Shown one piece after another: positions 50,843 through 60,062 of a DNA stretch of 64,000 nucleotides; positions within the stretch are counted from its first letter, which is position 1, and every line of letters starts with the position of its first letter. The notes beneath the pieces were generated by a model. The model ran no database searches. It was given only the letters and a program-made list of their open reading frames with translations, and was not told where the DNA came from. A program made the translations under genes and the position numbers. Origin of the DNA: Acinetobacter sp. ANC 4910 (lineage in GTDB: Bacteria; Pseudomonadota; Gammaproteobacteria; Pseudomonadales; Moraxellaceae); the NCBI RefSeq assembly GCF_004331035.1, contig NZ_SJNT01000007.1:62001-126000 (forward strand), given 5' to 3'.

Positions 50843-53569
50843 TTAAAGTGGTGAACCAATAAAGAAATGCACGCGAATTGGATGGTCTTCATCCGAAATA
50901 CCCGATGCAACATCTATACGTAAAGCCCCAATCGGAGATGCCCAACGAATACCGACACCAACGCTATATTCTGTATCGTTACTAAAGTCTTTATCATAAG
51001 CATTACCAAAGTCACTGAATAATGCGGCACGCCACCCGTCTTTAAATTGATAGTTATATTCGAGTGAACCAACTGCTAATGCTTGTCCCCCAATTTTATA
51101 GCCATCCACTTCGGGCGTTAGACTCTTATAGTCAAAACCTCGAATAGACTGATCACCACCCGCAAAATACCGAAGATTATAAGGAATTTTATTAAAGTCT
51201 TCAGTCACGATATAGCCCAAGTCACTACGACCTATAAACTGATGGTCATTATTTTCACCTAAGGAATAAATGAATCGCCAACCAGCATTTAATATTGCCA
51301 TATTTGCATCAGATAAAAGTGCTTCACTTCCGACTTCTACTTTATAAATTTGTCGAAAACCCTTGGTTGGATTTACACGCTTATCTGAATCTACGCGTGA
51401 AGCTTCATAACCTGCTAGGAGCGATTGTTGCTCTGTATCAGAGCTCGCCAAAAATGCGTCAGGAATATCACTTTCATTCACTACACCATTTTGGCTTAGG
51501 CGGTCTAATCGATAACGCAAACCAAATGTATGCTGCCAATTGCCCACGGAACGCTTAATAATACGGTCTGCCCCAACAACTGCAGATTCGATAGTTAAAC
51601 TATTACCTTGTGCAACGCCATCTCGTTCTTCACGTTCGTAGCCTCCCACCAGACTAATGTAATCATTTAGCGGATGGTTATAAGGAATGTTATAGCGCGT
51701 ATCAACTGCTTGCCGAATTTGTGATAACTCTAAGTTCGCATCAAATGAGTGGCCTCTGCGATTTACAATAGCACGACGATAGGTTGTTCTTAATCGCGCA
51801 CCTGTATCAGACCCCCATCCTGCACCAACTTCAGCATTATTTAGTCGGTCTGCGTTTAAAGTCACAATAACAGGCACTTTTTTCTCATCTCGTGCTTGTA
51901 TTTTCAGCCGTTCATCTTCTTCTACCCGTGACTCTTGAGCTGCTCTTTGCTGTTTGATTTCAGGGCCTATTTCCTTTTCATTTGCCCCAGCAAATTGATC
52001 TTCATCTACAACAGATTGTGTCACTTCCTTTGCAGAGTTTACGTCGTTTTGATCTTGAGCTTGCAGTTTACTACTTGCAATTTTTTCTTGATCGACTAAA
52101 GCCTGTAAATCTGGCGGAAGCTCTAAAGGCACTTCAACTAAGTCAGGACGTACCGCATCAACTAAGGTGTAGTTAAAATAACGTGAGTTGGTCAAGTTAT
52201 TTGCCAATGTATTCACACGCCATAAAGCATAATCTGCACCATCTTCCCATGGCACCATCATTTTCAAGATGTCCATATCCAGTGGAAATGGCTTAGCAGG
52301 ATCACTCATGCGGAATTCTGCGCCAGCTAATTTATAACGCTCACCCGTTTCAAAACGCAAATTAATGTCTGCCAAATTTTGTGGCTGTGCAACTTTCACG
52401 TCGTGCAATCGCCAATAGGCATCAAAGTAACCATTGTTTGCAGCGGCATCTACAATCCGCTTTTTCGTATTTTCATACAACCCGTGATTTAATACATCGC
52501 CAATGTCTAAATCAGGCAACACACTAATCACTTGGAATTGAGGGCTATTTGCACCAACACCACTAAATTCAATATTTTGATTATCGACCAAGACGGGCGT
52601 ATTGGGTTTAATACTGACTTTAACGCGGCTTTCGCTGGTCTTCTCAAACTTAAACTCGGCTTGATAAAAGCCTACAGCCTGTGCAGACAAATTCGATAAG
52701 CTTTTTAATTGCGGCAAGGCTGCATTAAAATCACCATAGGCTTCTTGCGTAAAGCTAGACAGTTTTGCACCTACGTTATTCTTTAAATTTAAAAGTGCCT
52801 GCTGATATTCTTTGTCTGGTAAATCTGGATTCGTATTTTGTGCATCAACAATGATGACCTCAGCTTTAATCCGAGGTACTTTGGCTGTCTCTAAATCATT
52901 TTTTGAAGGTCTTAGTTTGTGATACCAACGCTTAAAAAAGCCTTTTTCTTCTTCTACGACAGGTTCAGTGACTAAGCCTAACTCTGGTAATGTTTTACCC
53001 GATTCATTGGCTTCTACGACAATTTTGCTATCCGCCTGAATACGATTCATCAATTGATCGACATTTACTGGCGCCTGATTAATTTCGGTCAGTTCCTGCG
53101 AAGTCGGATTGCGTATTACAATTTCTTGAGTCTGACCTGCACGATATCTTTCGGCTTCTGTTTTTGCTTCTTTGGCTACATTATAAATTTCATTTGCCAT
53201 ATTCTGATCAATAGGTGTTTCAGGCAGCTCCTCCAAATCATCAAAGGTAATTGGCTTAAAGGTATCAATTTGATCGGTATGTTGGATTTGATCTTGGAGC
53301 ATGACATAACTATCAGGCGCTGAAACCTTATTTTGATAGTTTTCAACTTTTTCAAGTTGCTCTGCACGGCTTAAATTTTGCGTCTGTGCTTCAGCTTGAA
53401 CCTGCGCTTTCAGCTCATCTTTTGCGGCTTGTTCAATATGGGACGTGGTTGCATTTTCAGGTTGTACCACACTCATTTCTTGAGCGAAGCCATGTTGGGC
53501 AAAAAACATTAAAAAAGCGCTCAAACACAAACTTTTATTGGTATGATTCAACTCCAAGATAGAGTTCAT
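50843..53569 (-). CDS. tamA: BamA/TamA-family outer-membrane protein (TamA)
   Basis: 908 residues from the ATG at 53569, chosen because it yields a normal signal peptide (SLCLSAFLMFFAQHGFA then Gln-Glu); in-frame ATGs at 53614 and 53647 exist and the start is not certain. E. coli TamA has 577 residues. The extra length is an N-terminal charged, Gln/Glu-rich region of about 230 residues and a second charged insertion before the barrel (SKLQAQDQND to RDEKK). POTRA domains and a 16-strand Omp85 barrel follow, with the conserved RGFDYKSL motif (RGF) and a terminal aromatic-rich strand ending HFFIGSPL. It partners with TamB. Confidence 0.9.
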   Translation of the reverse strand: MNSILELNHTNKSLCLSAFLMFFAQHGFAQEMSVVQPENATTSHIEQAAKDELKAQVQAEAQTQNLSRAEQLEKVENYQNKVSAPDSYVMLQDQIQHTDQIDTFKPITFDDLEELPETPIDQNMANEIYNVAKEAKTEAERYRAGQTQEIVIRNPTSQELTEINQAPVNVDQLMNRIQADSKIVVEANESGKTLPELGLVTEPVVEEEKGFFKRWYHKLRPSKNDLETAKVPRIKAEVIIVDAQNTNPDLPDKEYQQALLNLKNNVGAKLSSFTQEAYGDFNAALPQLKSLSNLSAQAVGFYQAEFKFEKTSESRVKVSIKPNTPVLVDNQNIEFSGVGANSPQFQVISVLPDLDIGDVLNHGLYENTKKRIVDAAANNGYFDAYWRLHDVKVAQPQNLADINLRFETGERYKLAGAEFRMSDPAKPFPLDMDILKMMVPWEDGADYALWRVNTLANNLTNSRYFNYTLVDAVRPDLVEVPLELPPDLQALVDQEKIASSKLQAQDQNDVNSAKEVTQSVVDEDQFAGANEKEIGPEIKQQRAAQESRVEEDERLKIQARDEKKVPVIVTLNADRLNNAEVGAGWGSDTGARLRTTYRRAIVNRRGHSFDANLELSQIRQAVDTRYNIPYNHPLNDYISLVGGYEREERDGVAQGNSLTIESAVVGADRIIKRSVGNWQHTFGLRYRLDRLSQNGVVNESDIPDAFLASSDTEQQSLLAGYEASRVDSDKRVNPTKGFRQIYKVEVGSEALLSDANMAILNAGWRFIYSLGENNDHQFIGRSDLGYIVTEDFNKIPYNLRYFAGGDQSIRGFDYKSLTPEVDGYKIGGQALAVGSLEYNYQFKDGWRAALFSDFGNAYDKDFSNDTEYSVGVGIRWASPIGALRIDVASGISDEDHPIRVHFFIGSPL

Positions 53570-53815
53570 ACTTAGGGTTAAAGTCGACTTTTTAAAATTG
53601 GTTTTTACAAGCATAGAATACTCTAAACTCATGATGGGTCTAATCAACAGCCCTTCGTATTTGTAATGAAAAGTTTAAAATTTATACTGGCTAAAGAACT
53701 CAATTTTATTGATTTTTTCACCACAGCATAGGATTAAAATATCATACATGATTTTCTTTGCTATTTTACCAGATACACACATTTCTTAATAAAACTTTAT
53801 GAAGTTCACATTGTC

Positions 53816-55135
53816 ATGGAAAAAAAAGAGCATCTTTTAAGCACTCGTCGTTTTTTACCGATGTTTGTGACTCAGTTTTTAGGGGCATTGAACGACAATG
53901 TCTATAAACAATCCTTATTGTTGGTCATTACATACGGATGGATTAACCAACAAAGTGCCAGTGTGAGCACATTAAATAACCTTGCTGCACTATTGTTCAT
54001 TCTACCTTACTTCATTTTTTCAGCTACAGCAGGTCAAATTGCTGACAAATATGAACGTGCACGCTTGGTACGTGGCATTAAAATTCTTGAAATTATCATT
54101 ATGCTGATTGGTAGTGCCGGATTTTTACTTGGACATTTATGGTTATTGTTACTCGCTCTTTTTCTGATGGGCACACACTCTACCTTTTTTGGCCCTATCA
54201 AATATGCAATCTTGCCTGAAATATTAAAACCAAATGAATTGATGTCGGGGAATGCCTTATTTCAATCGGGCACTTCAATGGCGATCTTGATTGGTATGAT
54301 CTTGGGTGGTGCAGTTATTTCTGCTTCAGATGGTAATTTACTCTGGATTAGCTTGACGATTGTTACGATTGCGATTTTGGGTTACTTCTCTAGTCGTTTT
54401 ATTCTAAGGCAGAATGTCACCACACCTGATTTAAAGATTGATTGGAATTTCTTTAGAACCAGTTTTCAGACTTTAAAATATGCCAAAAGCATTCCGCTCA
54501 TTTATTTGGTGCTATTGGGGAACTCTTGGTATTGGTTTTATGGAGCAACCTATTTAACCCAAATCCCGCAGCTAACGCAGCAAAATTTGCATGCATCTGA
54601 AAATGTGGTCAGTCTATTACTCACCTTTTTCTCTGTAGGAATAGGTATTGGCTCATTGTTATGTCGCAGAATTGGTGGCACAGAAGTCAATTTAAAAATG
54701 GTTCCAATTGGTGCAATTGGTTTAACTGTATTTGCTTTATATTTAGCCGCCAGTCTCGCTTTTGTTCCAGTACAAACGGGTGAACTTTTACGTCTCTCAG
54801 ACGTATTTCAACGAGGCTGGAGTTATTACCATGTCATGTTAGCGGTTACTCTGCTTGGTATCAGCGGAGGTTTCTACATTGTTCCGCTCTACGCCATGAT
54901 GCAAGCACATTCGCCTCGATCTCACCGTGCACGTATTGTTGCTGCAAATAACATCTTAAATGCTGTATTTATGGTCAGTTCGGCTATTTTTTCCATTATC
55001 ATTTTAAGTATTTTAAAAATTGATATTAAAATACTGTTCTGTATTACCGCTGTACTAAGTGCGATATTTAGCATTTGGCTATTGGTTCGCTTAAAACCAC
55101 TACTCAACACAGCTCAAGTCTCTTTAGAGGATTAA
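53816..55135 (+). CDS. MFS transporter, LplT-like
   Basis: 439 residues with 12 hydrophobic helices. The N-terminal FVTQFLGALNDNVYKQSLLL and the loop HSTFFGPIKYAILPE are typical of the lysophospholipid transporter LplT and the MFS half of Aas fusions. LplT flips lysophospholipids inward for re-acylation; here there is no adjacent acyltransferase gene. The assignment to this subfamily is fairly good, the substrate is inferred. The coq7 gene follows 4 bases after its stop. Confidence 0.85.
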   Translation: MEKKEHLLSTRRFLPMFVTQFLGALNDNVYKQSLLLVITYGWINQQSASVSTLNNLAALLFILPYFIFSATAGQIADKYERARLVRGIKILEIIIMLIGSAGFLLGHLWLLLLALFLMGTHSTFFGPIKYAILPEILKPNELMSGNALFQSGTSMAILIGMILGGAVISASDGNLLWISLTIVTIAILGYFSSRFILRQNVTTPDLKIDWNFFRTSFQTLKYAKSIPLIYLVLLGNSWYWFYGATYLTQIPQLTQQNLHASENVVSLLLTFFSVGIGIGSLLCRRIGGTEVNLKMVPIGAIGLTVFALYLAASLAFVPVQTGELLRLSDVFQRGWSYYHVMLAVTLLGISGGFYIVPLYAMMQAHSPRSHRARIVAANNILNAVFMVSSAIFSIIILSILKIDIKILFCITAVLSAIFSIWLLVRLKPLLNTAQVSLED

Positions 55136-55139
55136 CCCT

Positions 55140-55775
55140 ATGCGTCACTATACGGGCATTGATAAGCTCATTAACTCTTTTGACCAAGCACTTCGTAGTC
55201 TCGTTCCAGGGACGACAGTAGCTCAGCGAGAAAATCCCGCTGTTCCTGAAGAAACGCAATTGGCTGTAAGTGAAGCACGTCATGTTGCAGGGCTGATGCG
55301 TGTCAACCATAGTGGTGAAGTCTGTGCTCAAGCCTTATATCATGGGCAAGCTCTCACTGCGAAACTGCCGAATGTCCGCCGTGAAATGGAAAAAGCCGCT
55401 CTTGAAGAGCAAGATCATTTAGCATGGTGTGAAGACCGCTTAAAAGAACTCGATAGCCACACCAGTTTGCTTAATCCAATCTGGTATAGCTTGTCTTTTG
55501 GGATGGGTGCGCTGGCTGGTATTGCGGGTGACAAATACAGTCTAGGTTTTGTGGCTGAAACTGAACGCCAAGTCAGTCTGCATTTACAGCACCACATTAG
55601 CCAACTTCCGGCACAAGACAATCGTTCACGTAAAATTCTAGAACAAATGAATGAAGATGAGCTGCATCATCGTGATACAGCGCTCAATGCAGGTGGTGTC
55701 GATTTACCAATACCTGTTCGCATGACCATGACCGCCATTTCCAAACTCATGACTAAAACCAGTTATTTTATTTAA
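55140..55775 (+). CDS. coq7: Ubiquinone biosynthesis hydroxylase Coq7
   Basis: 211 residues. A di-iron carboxylate monooxygenase that hydroxylates 2-polyprenyl-3-methyl-6-methoxy-1,4-benzoquinone in ubiquinone biosynthesis. The metal ligands are visible in NHSGEVCAQALY, EEQDHLAWC (ExxH) and DELHHRDTA (ExxH). Acinetobacter uses Coq7 instead of UbiF. It is probably co-transcribed with the MFS gene directly upstream and is followed by a terminator. An AarF/UbiB-type gene, also tied to ubiquinone, is 1.5 kb away on the other strand. Confidence 0.94.
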   Translation: MRHYTGIDKLINSFDQALRSLVPGTTVAQRENPAVPEETQLAVSEARHVAGLMRVNHSGEVCAQALYHGQALTAKLPNVRREMEKAALEEQDHLAWCEDRLKELDSHTSLLNPIWYSLSFGMGALAGIAGDKYSLGFVAETERQVSLHLQHHISQLPAQDNRSRKILEQMNEDELHHRDTALNAGGVDLPIPVRMTMTAISKLMTKTSYFI

Positions 55776-55797
55776 CTTACTCCATAGATTTTGCAGT

Positions 55798-55829
55798 AAA
55801 AAGCAGTGCCAAATGACACTGCTTTTTAT
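55798..55829. terminator. Bidirectional terminator
   Basis: A5-GCAGTG with CACTGC-T5 arms (about 55798-55827). It lies between the convergent coq7 and lipoprotein genes. Confidence 0.88.
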
Positions 55830-55842
55830 ACTTCAACTTTCA

Positions 55843-56367
55843 TTATTGGATTAGAATCCTGTTTCCACTTTGTTGCAAATTACCCGTATATTTGGGTTCA
55901 AGTGAAGGGTTACCTGGATAACTTCGACCATTAAATTTTAGAATGACTTGTCCCGAACCACGTGAATAAACCGACAAATCTGACCAACCTTGTGTTTTGC
56001 TATTTAAAGCAACAATCGGTACATCAGTTACGGTCATTTTACTGTGCGGTTGAAATTTCTCACGACTCATGCCCTGAAAAACCAACACCGTACATCCACC
56101 TGTACCACACCAGTTCGACCCTCTTAACATTACAACTGCATCTTGAATACCATCTTGATTTAAATCATAAAATGCATATTGATATAAGGGTTGTTCCTGG
56201 ATAGACAAATAAACGGCTTGTTTGAGCGCAAGTAACAAGGTTTCATCACCAGCCAGATCCATCGAACTAGGTGGTTGTGTCGTTTCTGTGGTTTCAATGG
56301 GAGCATTTGAACTACATCCCACAACCAGACCACTCAGCAGTGCATATAGAAAAAAACGAATTTTCAT
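55843..56367 (-). CDS. Lipoprotein with an EF-hand-like repeat, unknown function
   Basis: 174 residues. Lipobox VVGC (Cys18) after a clear signal. The mature protein contains YDLNQDGIQDAVVML, a VCBS/FG-GAP-like calcium-loop element, and one pair of Cys in NWCGTGGCTV. Anchored at a membrane, function not assignable. Single gene. Confidence 0.78.
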   Translation of the reverse strand: MKIRFFLYALLSGLVVGCSSNAPIETTETTQPPSSMDLAGDETLLLALKQAVYLSIQEQPLYQYAFYDLNQDGIQDAVVMLRGSNWCGTGGCTVLVFQGMSREKFQPHSKMTVTDVPIVALNSKTQGWSDLSVYSRGSGQVILKFNGRSYPGNPSLEPKYTGNLQQSGNRILIQ

Positions 56368-56432
56368 AACAGCGAATCTCTTATAGCTGTTTCAATGTTC
56401 ATTTTAAAATAGTCAATCGAACAACCACGTTT

Positions 56433-56882
56433 TTATATGTTAACAACCTCAAGGCATTTCACTGTAGGGAACTGATGCTTTGAGTCTTCAAAACTTGGAT
56501 CTGACCACACATCTGCCATCGGAATTTTCACATCGAGTGCTAAGGGCATTTTTTTAGGATTAAATTGCATCTGCCCTAACGAGATTCCCCATGCAATGAG
56601 ATCAACATCCAAAGATATTTGATGAGATGGACGAACACGACCTGTATCTGCTTCCCATTGCTTTAATTGTGCAATGATTTGCTCTGGGTTTAATTTTGAA
56701 TGCAATAAGCAAGCTGCATTCCAATAATCAGCCCCCACAGCATCACGACATGGAATCACATAAATCTTGGAAAACTCAACCTTACCAAGCTCACATATCT
56801 GATGATAGGCATAACGAAAATTTTGCTGGGGATTAAGATTACTCGCCAGTGCTAAGGCGTAAATCGTTTCGGTGGCGTTCAA
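56433..56882 (-). CDS. folK: 6-hydroxymethyl-7,8-dihydropterin pyrophosphokinase (divergent)
   Basis: 149 residues, somewhat short for FolK (E. coli 159). It transfers pyrophosphate from ATP to 6-hydroxymethyl-7,8-dihydropterin in folate synthesis. Seen: YALALASNL at the N terminus (family consensus ALGSN, here with Ala for Gly), and the Mg-binding Asp pair in SLDVDLIAWG (family LDLDLL). The Arg-rich loop before it (VRPSHQ) departs from the usual RTLDLD. It overlaps folB by 44 bases, in a different frame. The divergence is noted, but pathway and context support the call. Confidence 0.82.
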   Translation of the reverse strand: MNATETIYALALASNLNPQQNFRYAYHQICELGKVEFSKIYVIPCRDAVGADYWNAACLLHSKLNPEQIIAQLKQWEADTGRVRPSHQISLDVDLIAWGISLGQMQFNPKKMPLALDVKIPMADVWSDPSFEDSKHQFPTVKCLEVVNI

Positions 56883-57219
56883 TACGAATTCCTACAGAAT
56901 TGGCTTCTGCAATAATGGCAGGCTTACGAATCGTAATTTTAATCGATTCTATCGCAGGATAGGTAGAAAAAAGCGCATTAAGTACCAATTTTGCAGCATG
57001 TTCAATTAATTTAGGCTGAGCTTTTTGAATGACCTCGGCGGAAATGCTACAAATTTCAGCATAGTTTAATGTATCTTCGAGCTCATCTGAACTGGCTGCT
57101 GCTTCCAAATTGGTATGAATCATCAAATCCAACATTAAAGGTTGAACGATTTGTCGCTCCCAATTGAAGCAACCTACCACGGTATTCACCTTTAAGCCTT
57201 CAATGACTATCGCATCCAT
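56839..57219 (-). CDS. folB: Dihydroneopterin aldolase
   Basis: 126 residues from the ATG at 57219, which has AAGGA 8 bases upstream; the ATG at 57249 has no site. It cleaves 7,8-dihydroneopterin to 6-hydroxymethyl-dihydropterin plus glycolaldehyde. Motifs: IVIEGLKVNTVVGCFNWERQ (with Gly-Cys) and the aldolase lysine in VTIRKPAI-like IKITIRKPAIIAEA. It precedes and overlaps folK, so the two steps of the pathway are encoded together. Confidence 0.9.
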   Translation of the reverse strand: MDAIVIEGLKVNTVVGCFNWERQIVQPLMLDLMIHTNLEAAASSDELEDTLNYAEICSISAEVIQKAQPKLIEHAAKLVLNALFSTYPAIESIKITIRKPAIIAEANSVGIRIERHRNDLRLSTGE

Positions 57220-57301
57220 AACATGATCCTTAAATTTCAAACTATTCATGGCTAAGGCGCATTACATTTTAACCATGAATAGCAGAGTAGAAATTTGAAT
57301 A

Positions 57302-58603
57302 TTAATTTTTCAACATCAAACTTGGATCAATAGTTTGCACCATTTGCAAACGCTGGTCTGCATAAATATCGGTATAAGGTGCTAGGACGCGCATAAATCG
57401 ATCGAAATACAGCATTTGTTTGAACAATAAGGCAAAATCACGCGGGAAGCGAATACCATGACGCTCACCAACAGCAACCATGTCCATCATAATGTCATTT
57501 AAGTCCGCAGGATTAGAACTCAAAATTTCTTGTGGGTCTGCCAATAACACACCACTAAACAAGCGCTCTAAATCTGCAGCTAAAACCTGAGTATCAATAG
57601 CGACATCTGTCATACCCATTCCGAGCATACTTTCAGCCATCAGCGTATAGTTTGTTCTTTGTAGTGCATCCATAAATGCCATACAGGCAGTCCAAACCTC
57701 TGGTTTCAATTGACCTACAATACCAAAATCAATAAAACCAATACGCCCATCTTCAAGCAGCATTAAATTACCAGCATGCAAATCTGCATGGAAGCTATTA
57801 CACATCATGAGACTACCAAACCAAGTATTCATTGCTGTAATAAGCACTTGTGATGGATCTTTAGAGTATTTTTTTACCACTTCAAAATCAGTCAAAGGGA
57901 CGCCAAATAACCGTTGCATCGTCAATACACGGCGCGTTGAAAACTGATGGTAAACCTTTGGTGCCGTTGCCGCTTTGTTGTTTGTCGCATTTAGATAATT
58001 AACGAAGTCATCAATATTTTGCGCTTCTTCAATAAAGTCGACTTCACGCACCATCCGCGTTTTAATTTCATCGACGATGTCTGCTAACGAAGCGAATTTA
58101 ACTTTGGGTACTGCTTTTTCTAAAATTTTGGTCGCCCAATGCAATACATTCAAGTCGGTATATAGAATCGTTTCTACACCCGGTTTTTGAATCTTAAGTA
58201 CAACATCTTCACCTGTGACCAACTTTGCAGCATGTACTTGTGCAATCGAAGCAGATGCCAGTGGCTTTTCCTCAATTGAAGCAAAAATTTCATCTAAATT
58301 ACGACCAGCAAACTCAGAAGCCAAAACCTGTTGGACATAACTAAACGGTAAGGACGGCGTCTGATCCAGACAGCCTTGAAATTCCTCGACAAATTCACGC
58401 GGAAATAACGAAGGGGTACTTGCAATAAATTGACCTAATTTAATATAAGTCGAACCTAAATCTTCAAAGGTTTCACGCATTAGCTTGGCATTACTGGGCT
58501 TCTCAGTGGCGTATTTAAAGCCCGCCTTTGCCGCAACAACTGCGGTTTCACCCATACGGGCAACGGAACGCAGTCCATCTAGCCAGATATTATTTTTCAT
58601 CAT
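57302..58603 (-). CDS. AarF/ABC1/UbiB-family atypical kinase
   Basis: 433 residues. Family motifs: KxGQ as STYIKLGQF, an Ala-rich loop ASASIAQVHAA, a catalytic lysine in VVLKIQKPG, and the kinase-like HADLHAGNLM and FIDFGIVG segments. This family (UbiB/Coq8) assists ubiquinone biosynthesis, probably through ATPase activity on lipid-like intermediates. E. coli UbiB is longer (546 residues) with C-terminal membrane helices, which are absent here, so this may be an AarF paralogue and not the primary UbiB. Confidence 0.88.
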   Translation of the reverse strand: MMKNNIWLDGLRSVARMGETAVVAAKAGFKYATEKPSNAKLMRETFEDLGSTYIKLGQFIASTPSLFPREFVEEFQGCLDQTPSLPFSYVQQVLASEFAGRNLDEIFASIEEKPLASASIAQVHAAKLVTGEDVVLKIQKPGVETILYTDLNVLHWATKILEKAVPKVKFASLADIVDEIKTRMVREVDFIEEAQNIDDFVNYLNATNNKAATAPKVYHQFSTRRVLTMQRLFGVPLTDFEVVKKYSKDPSQVLITAMNTWFGSLMMCNSFHADLHAGNLMLLEDGRIGFIDFGIVGQLKPEVWTACMAFMDALQRTNYTLMAESMLGMGMTDVAIDTQVLAADLERLFSGVLLADPQEILSSNPADLNDIMMDMVAVGERHGIRFPRDFALLFKQMLYFDRFMRVLAPYTDIYADQRLQMVQTIDPSLMLKN

Positions 58604-58648
58604 ATTTAAATTTGGTTAAAAATGCATAGCACAGAGTTTAGCAAAAAA

Positions 58649-59437
58649 TTACCGCATTAAGGATGATCTTGCCTGACAGTCTGGACAATTTTGATCTTTC
58701 TCAAATGCCAAAATTCGTTGTTTCATACTTAAACCATCCCAGAGCAACAGTTTTTGCAGTAATGGCACATGGTTTAAGCCTAAATACAATAAAGCATGAT
58801 GCGCTTGTAAACTGGCCATCACATTCGGTGTAGTCGAAAGTACGCCCGAATCTGCACAGCGTAGACTTTCATTGTCATGCTGCTCTTTAGGGAACAGGCA
58901 GTTGTAACAAGCCGAATCCCCCTCCACCATGAATAACTGTCCTTGGAAACCAATTGCAGATGCACTAATCAAGGCCACATTCTGCTGTTTACAAATTTGG
59001 TTAACCAAATAACGTGTGGTGAAATTATCACAACCATCAAGCACTAAATCTTGTTCGCTAACCAATGATATGGCATTGGTTTCATCTAGTTTAGCAACAT
59101 GATGTTCCACCCGAATATGTGGATTAATTTGAGCTAAACGTTTCGCCAAAATCTCAGCTTTATAAAAACCAATATCCAATTGAGTAAATGCAATTTGCCG
59201 CTGCAAATTACTCATTTCAATATGATCCGCATCAATCAAGGTAATTTTACCAACCCCTGCGCGTGCCAATAATTCTGCAACTGTACAGCCAATTCCACCA
59301 CAACCCACAATCAGAACATTGGCTAATTTTAGTTTTTCTTGAGCCTCCAAATCCCAACCGTCCAACAAGATCTGTCGGCTATATAAATGCATTTCTTCGT
59401 CTGTTAATTCCAGATCATTTTCAGATACCAAGTTCAC
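58649..59437 (-). CDS. MoeB/ThiF/HesA-type adenylyltransferase
   Basis: 262 residues. ATP-binding loop VGCGGIGCTVAELLARAGVG followed by DADHIEMSNLQRQ, and zinc-binding Cys pairs CYNC and CPDC. This is the E1-like domain of MoeB (molybdopterin synthase sulfur-carrier adenylation) and ThiF (thiazole). ThiF and MoeB cannot be separated by motif reading alone; the four-Cys zinc site and length near 250-260 favour either. No moa or thi partner is adjacent. Confidence 0.9.
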   Translation of the reverse strand: MNLVSENDLELTDEEMHLYSRQILLDGWDLEAQEKLKLANVLIVGCGGIGCTVAELLARAGVGKITLIDADHIEMSNLQRQIAFTQLDIGFYKAEILAKRLAQINPHIRVEHHVAKLDETNAISLVSEQDLVLDGCDNFTTRYLVNQICKQQNVALISASAIGFQGQLFMVEGDSACYNCLFPKEQHDNESLRCADSGVLSTTPNVMASLQAHHALLYLGLNHVPLLQKLLLWDGLSMKQRILAFEKDQNCPDCQARSSLMR

Positions 59438-59680
59438 TGTTCTTCCGTTGAGAGTTTTCTATAACTACTGGGCGATTATAAGGGATAACTTGGCTTTGGC
59501 GACTAAGTATTATCACACTGAATATGTGACGTTTTCCTTCCACCAAGCACTGTTGAATTAGAATATGTACAGTTACATGGCTTCACTTCAGACGAATTTA
59601 TATGTTTCAGATATGTTGAAATAGAACGTATAAATATATAAATCTCGCACTTTATAAAATTATATTCTTCTGATTTTCCC
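59438..59680. other. Intergenic start of the decayed pilin region
   Basis: 243 bases with no coding frame that I can support. The moeB promoter lies here. Confidence 0.4.
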
Positions 59681-60062
59681 GCATGTACTTTGGCCGTAGC
59701 ATCTGTCTATATTATTTATGCAGCACAACAATACCCAACTTCATTTAATGTCAGCTTTAGCATTAAAGAAATGTGTAACGTCAAAATAGTCAATGGAACA
59801 AACTCGATTTTGGTACAGTTAAGCGCGCATCGAAGCCCAATATGCAAAGTACAATGACCTCAACAGAGATAAATGATATCAGCATCCCTTACATCCTTTA
59901 TCAAGATGCCAATCGTATAACCTTGAGAGGAGTTGAAACTCAAACTGCTTTCAAAACACTGGTACTGGTCCTACCTGTGCGGGGAACAGTAAATCAATCC
60001 AATGCAAATGTTCCTATAGGTGTTACAGTGACAAAGTTGCTGCTGTCATTACCTATTAGTAG
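59681..60062 (+). pseudogene. Decayed spore-coat-U (SCPU) pilin gene
   Basis: Pieces of one SCPU/Csu-type subunit appear in changing frames: FNVSFSIKEMCNV (from 59744), then DFGTV and PYILYQDANR in another frame (near 59813-59916), LVLPVRGTVNQSNANVP (about 59960-60014), and after one more shift YSDKVAAVITY ending in TAG TAG (60057-60062). These match the domain's usual order: strand with Cys, FG turn, LY-x-D, GxVP, YSDxVxVxxxY. Residues between the FG turn and LYQD appear lost. Signal-peptide-like residues precede (AVASVYIIYAA) without a start codon. Confidence 0.6.
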
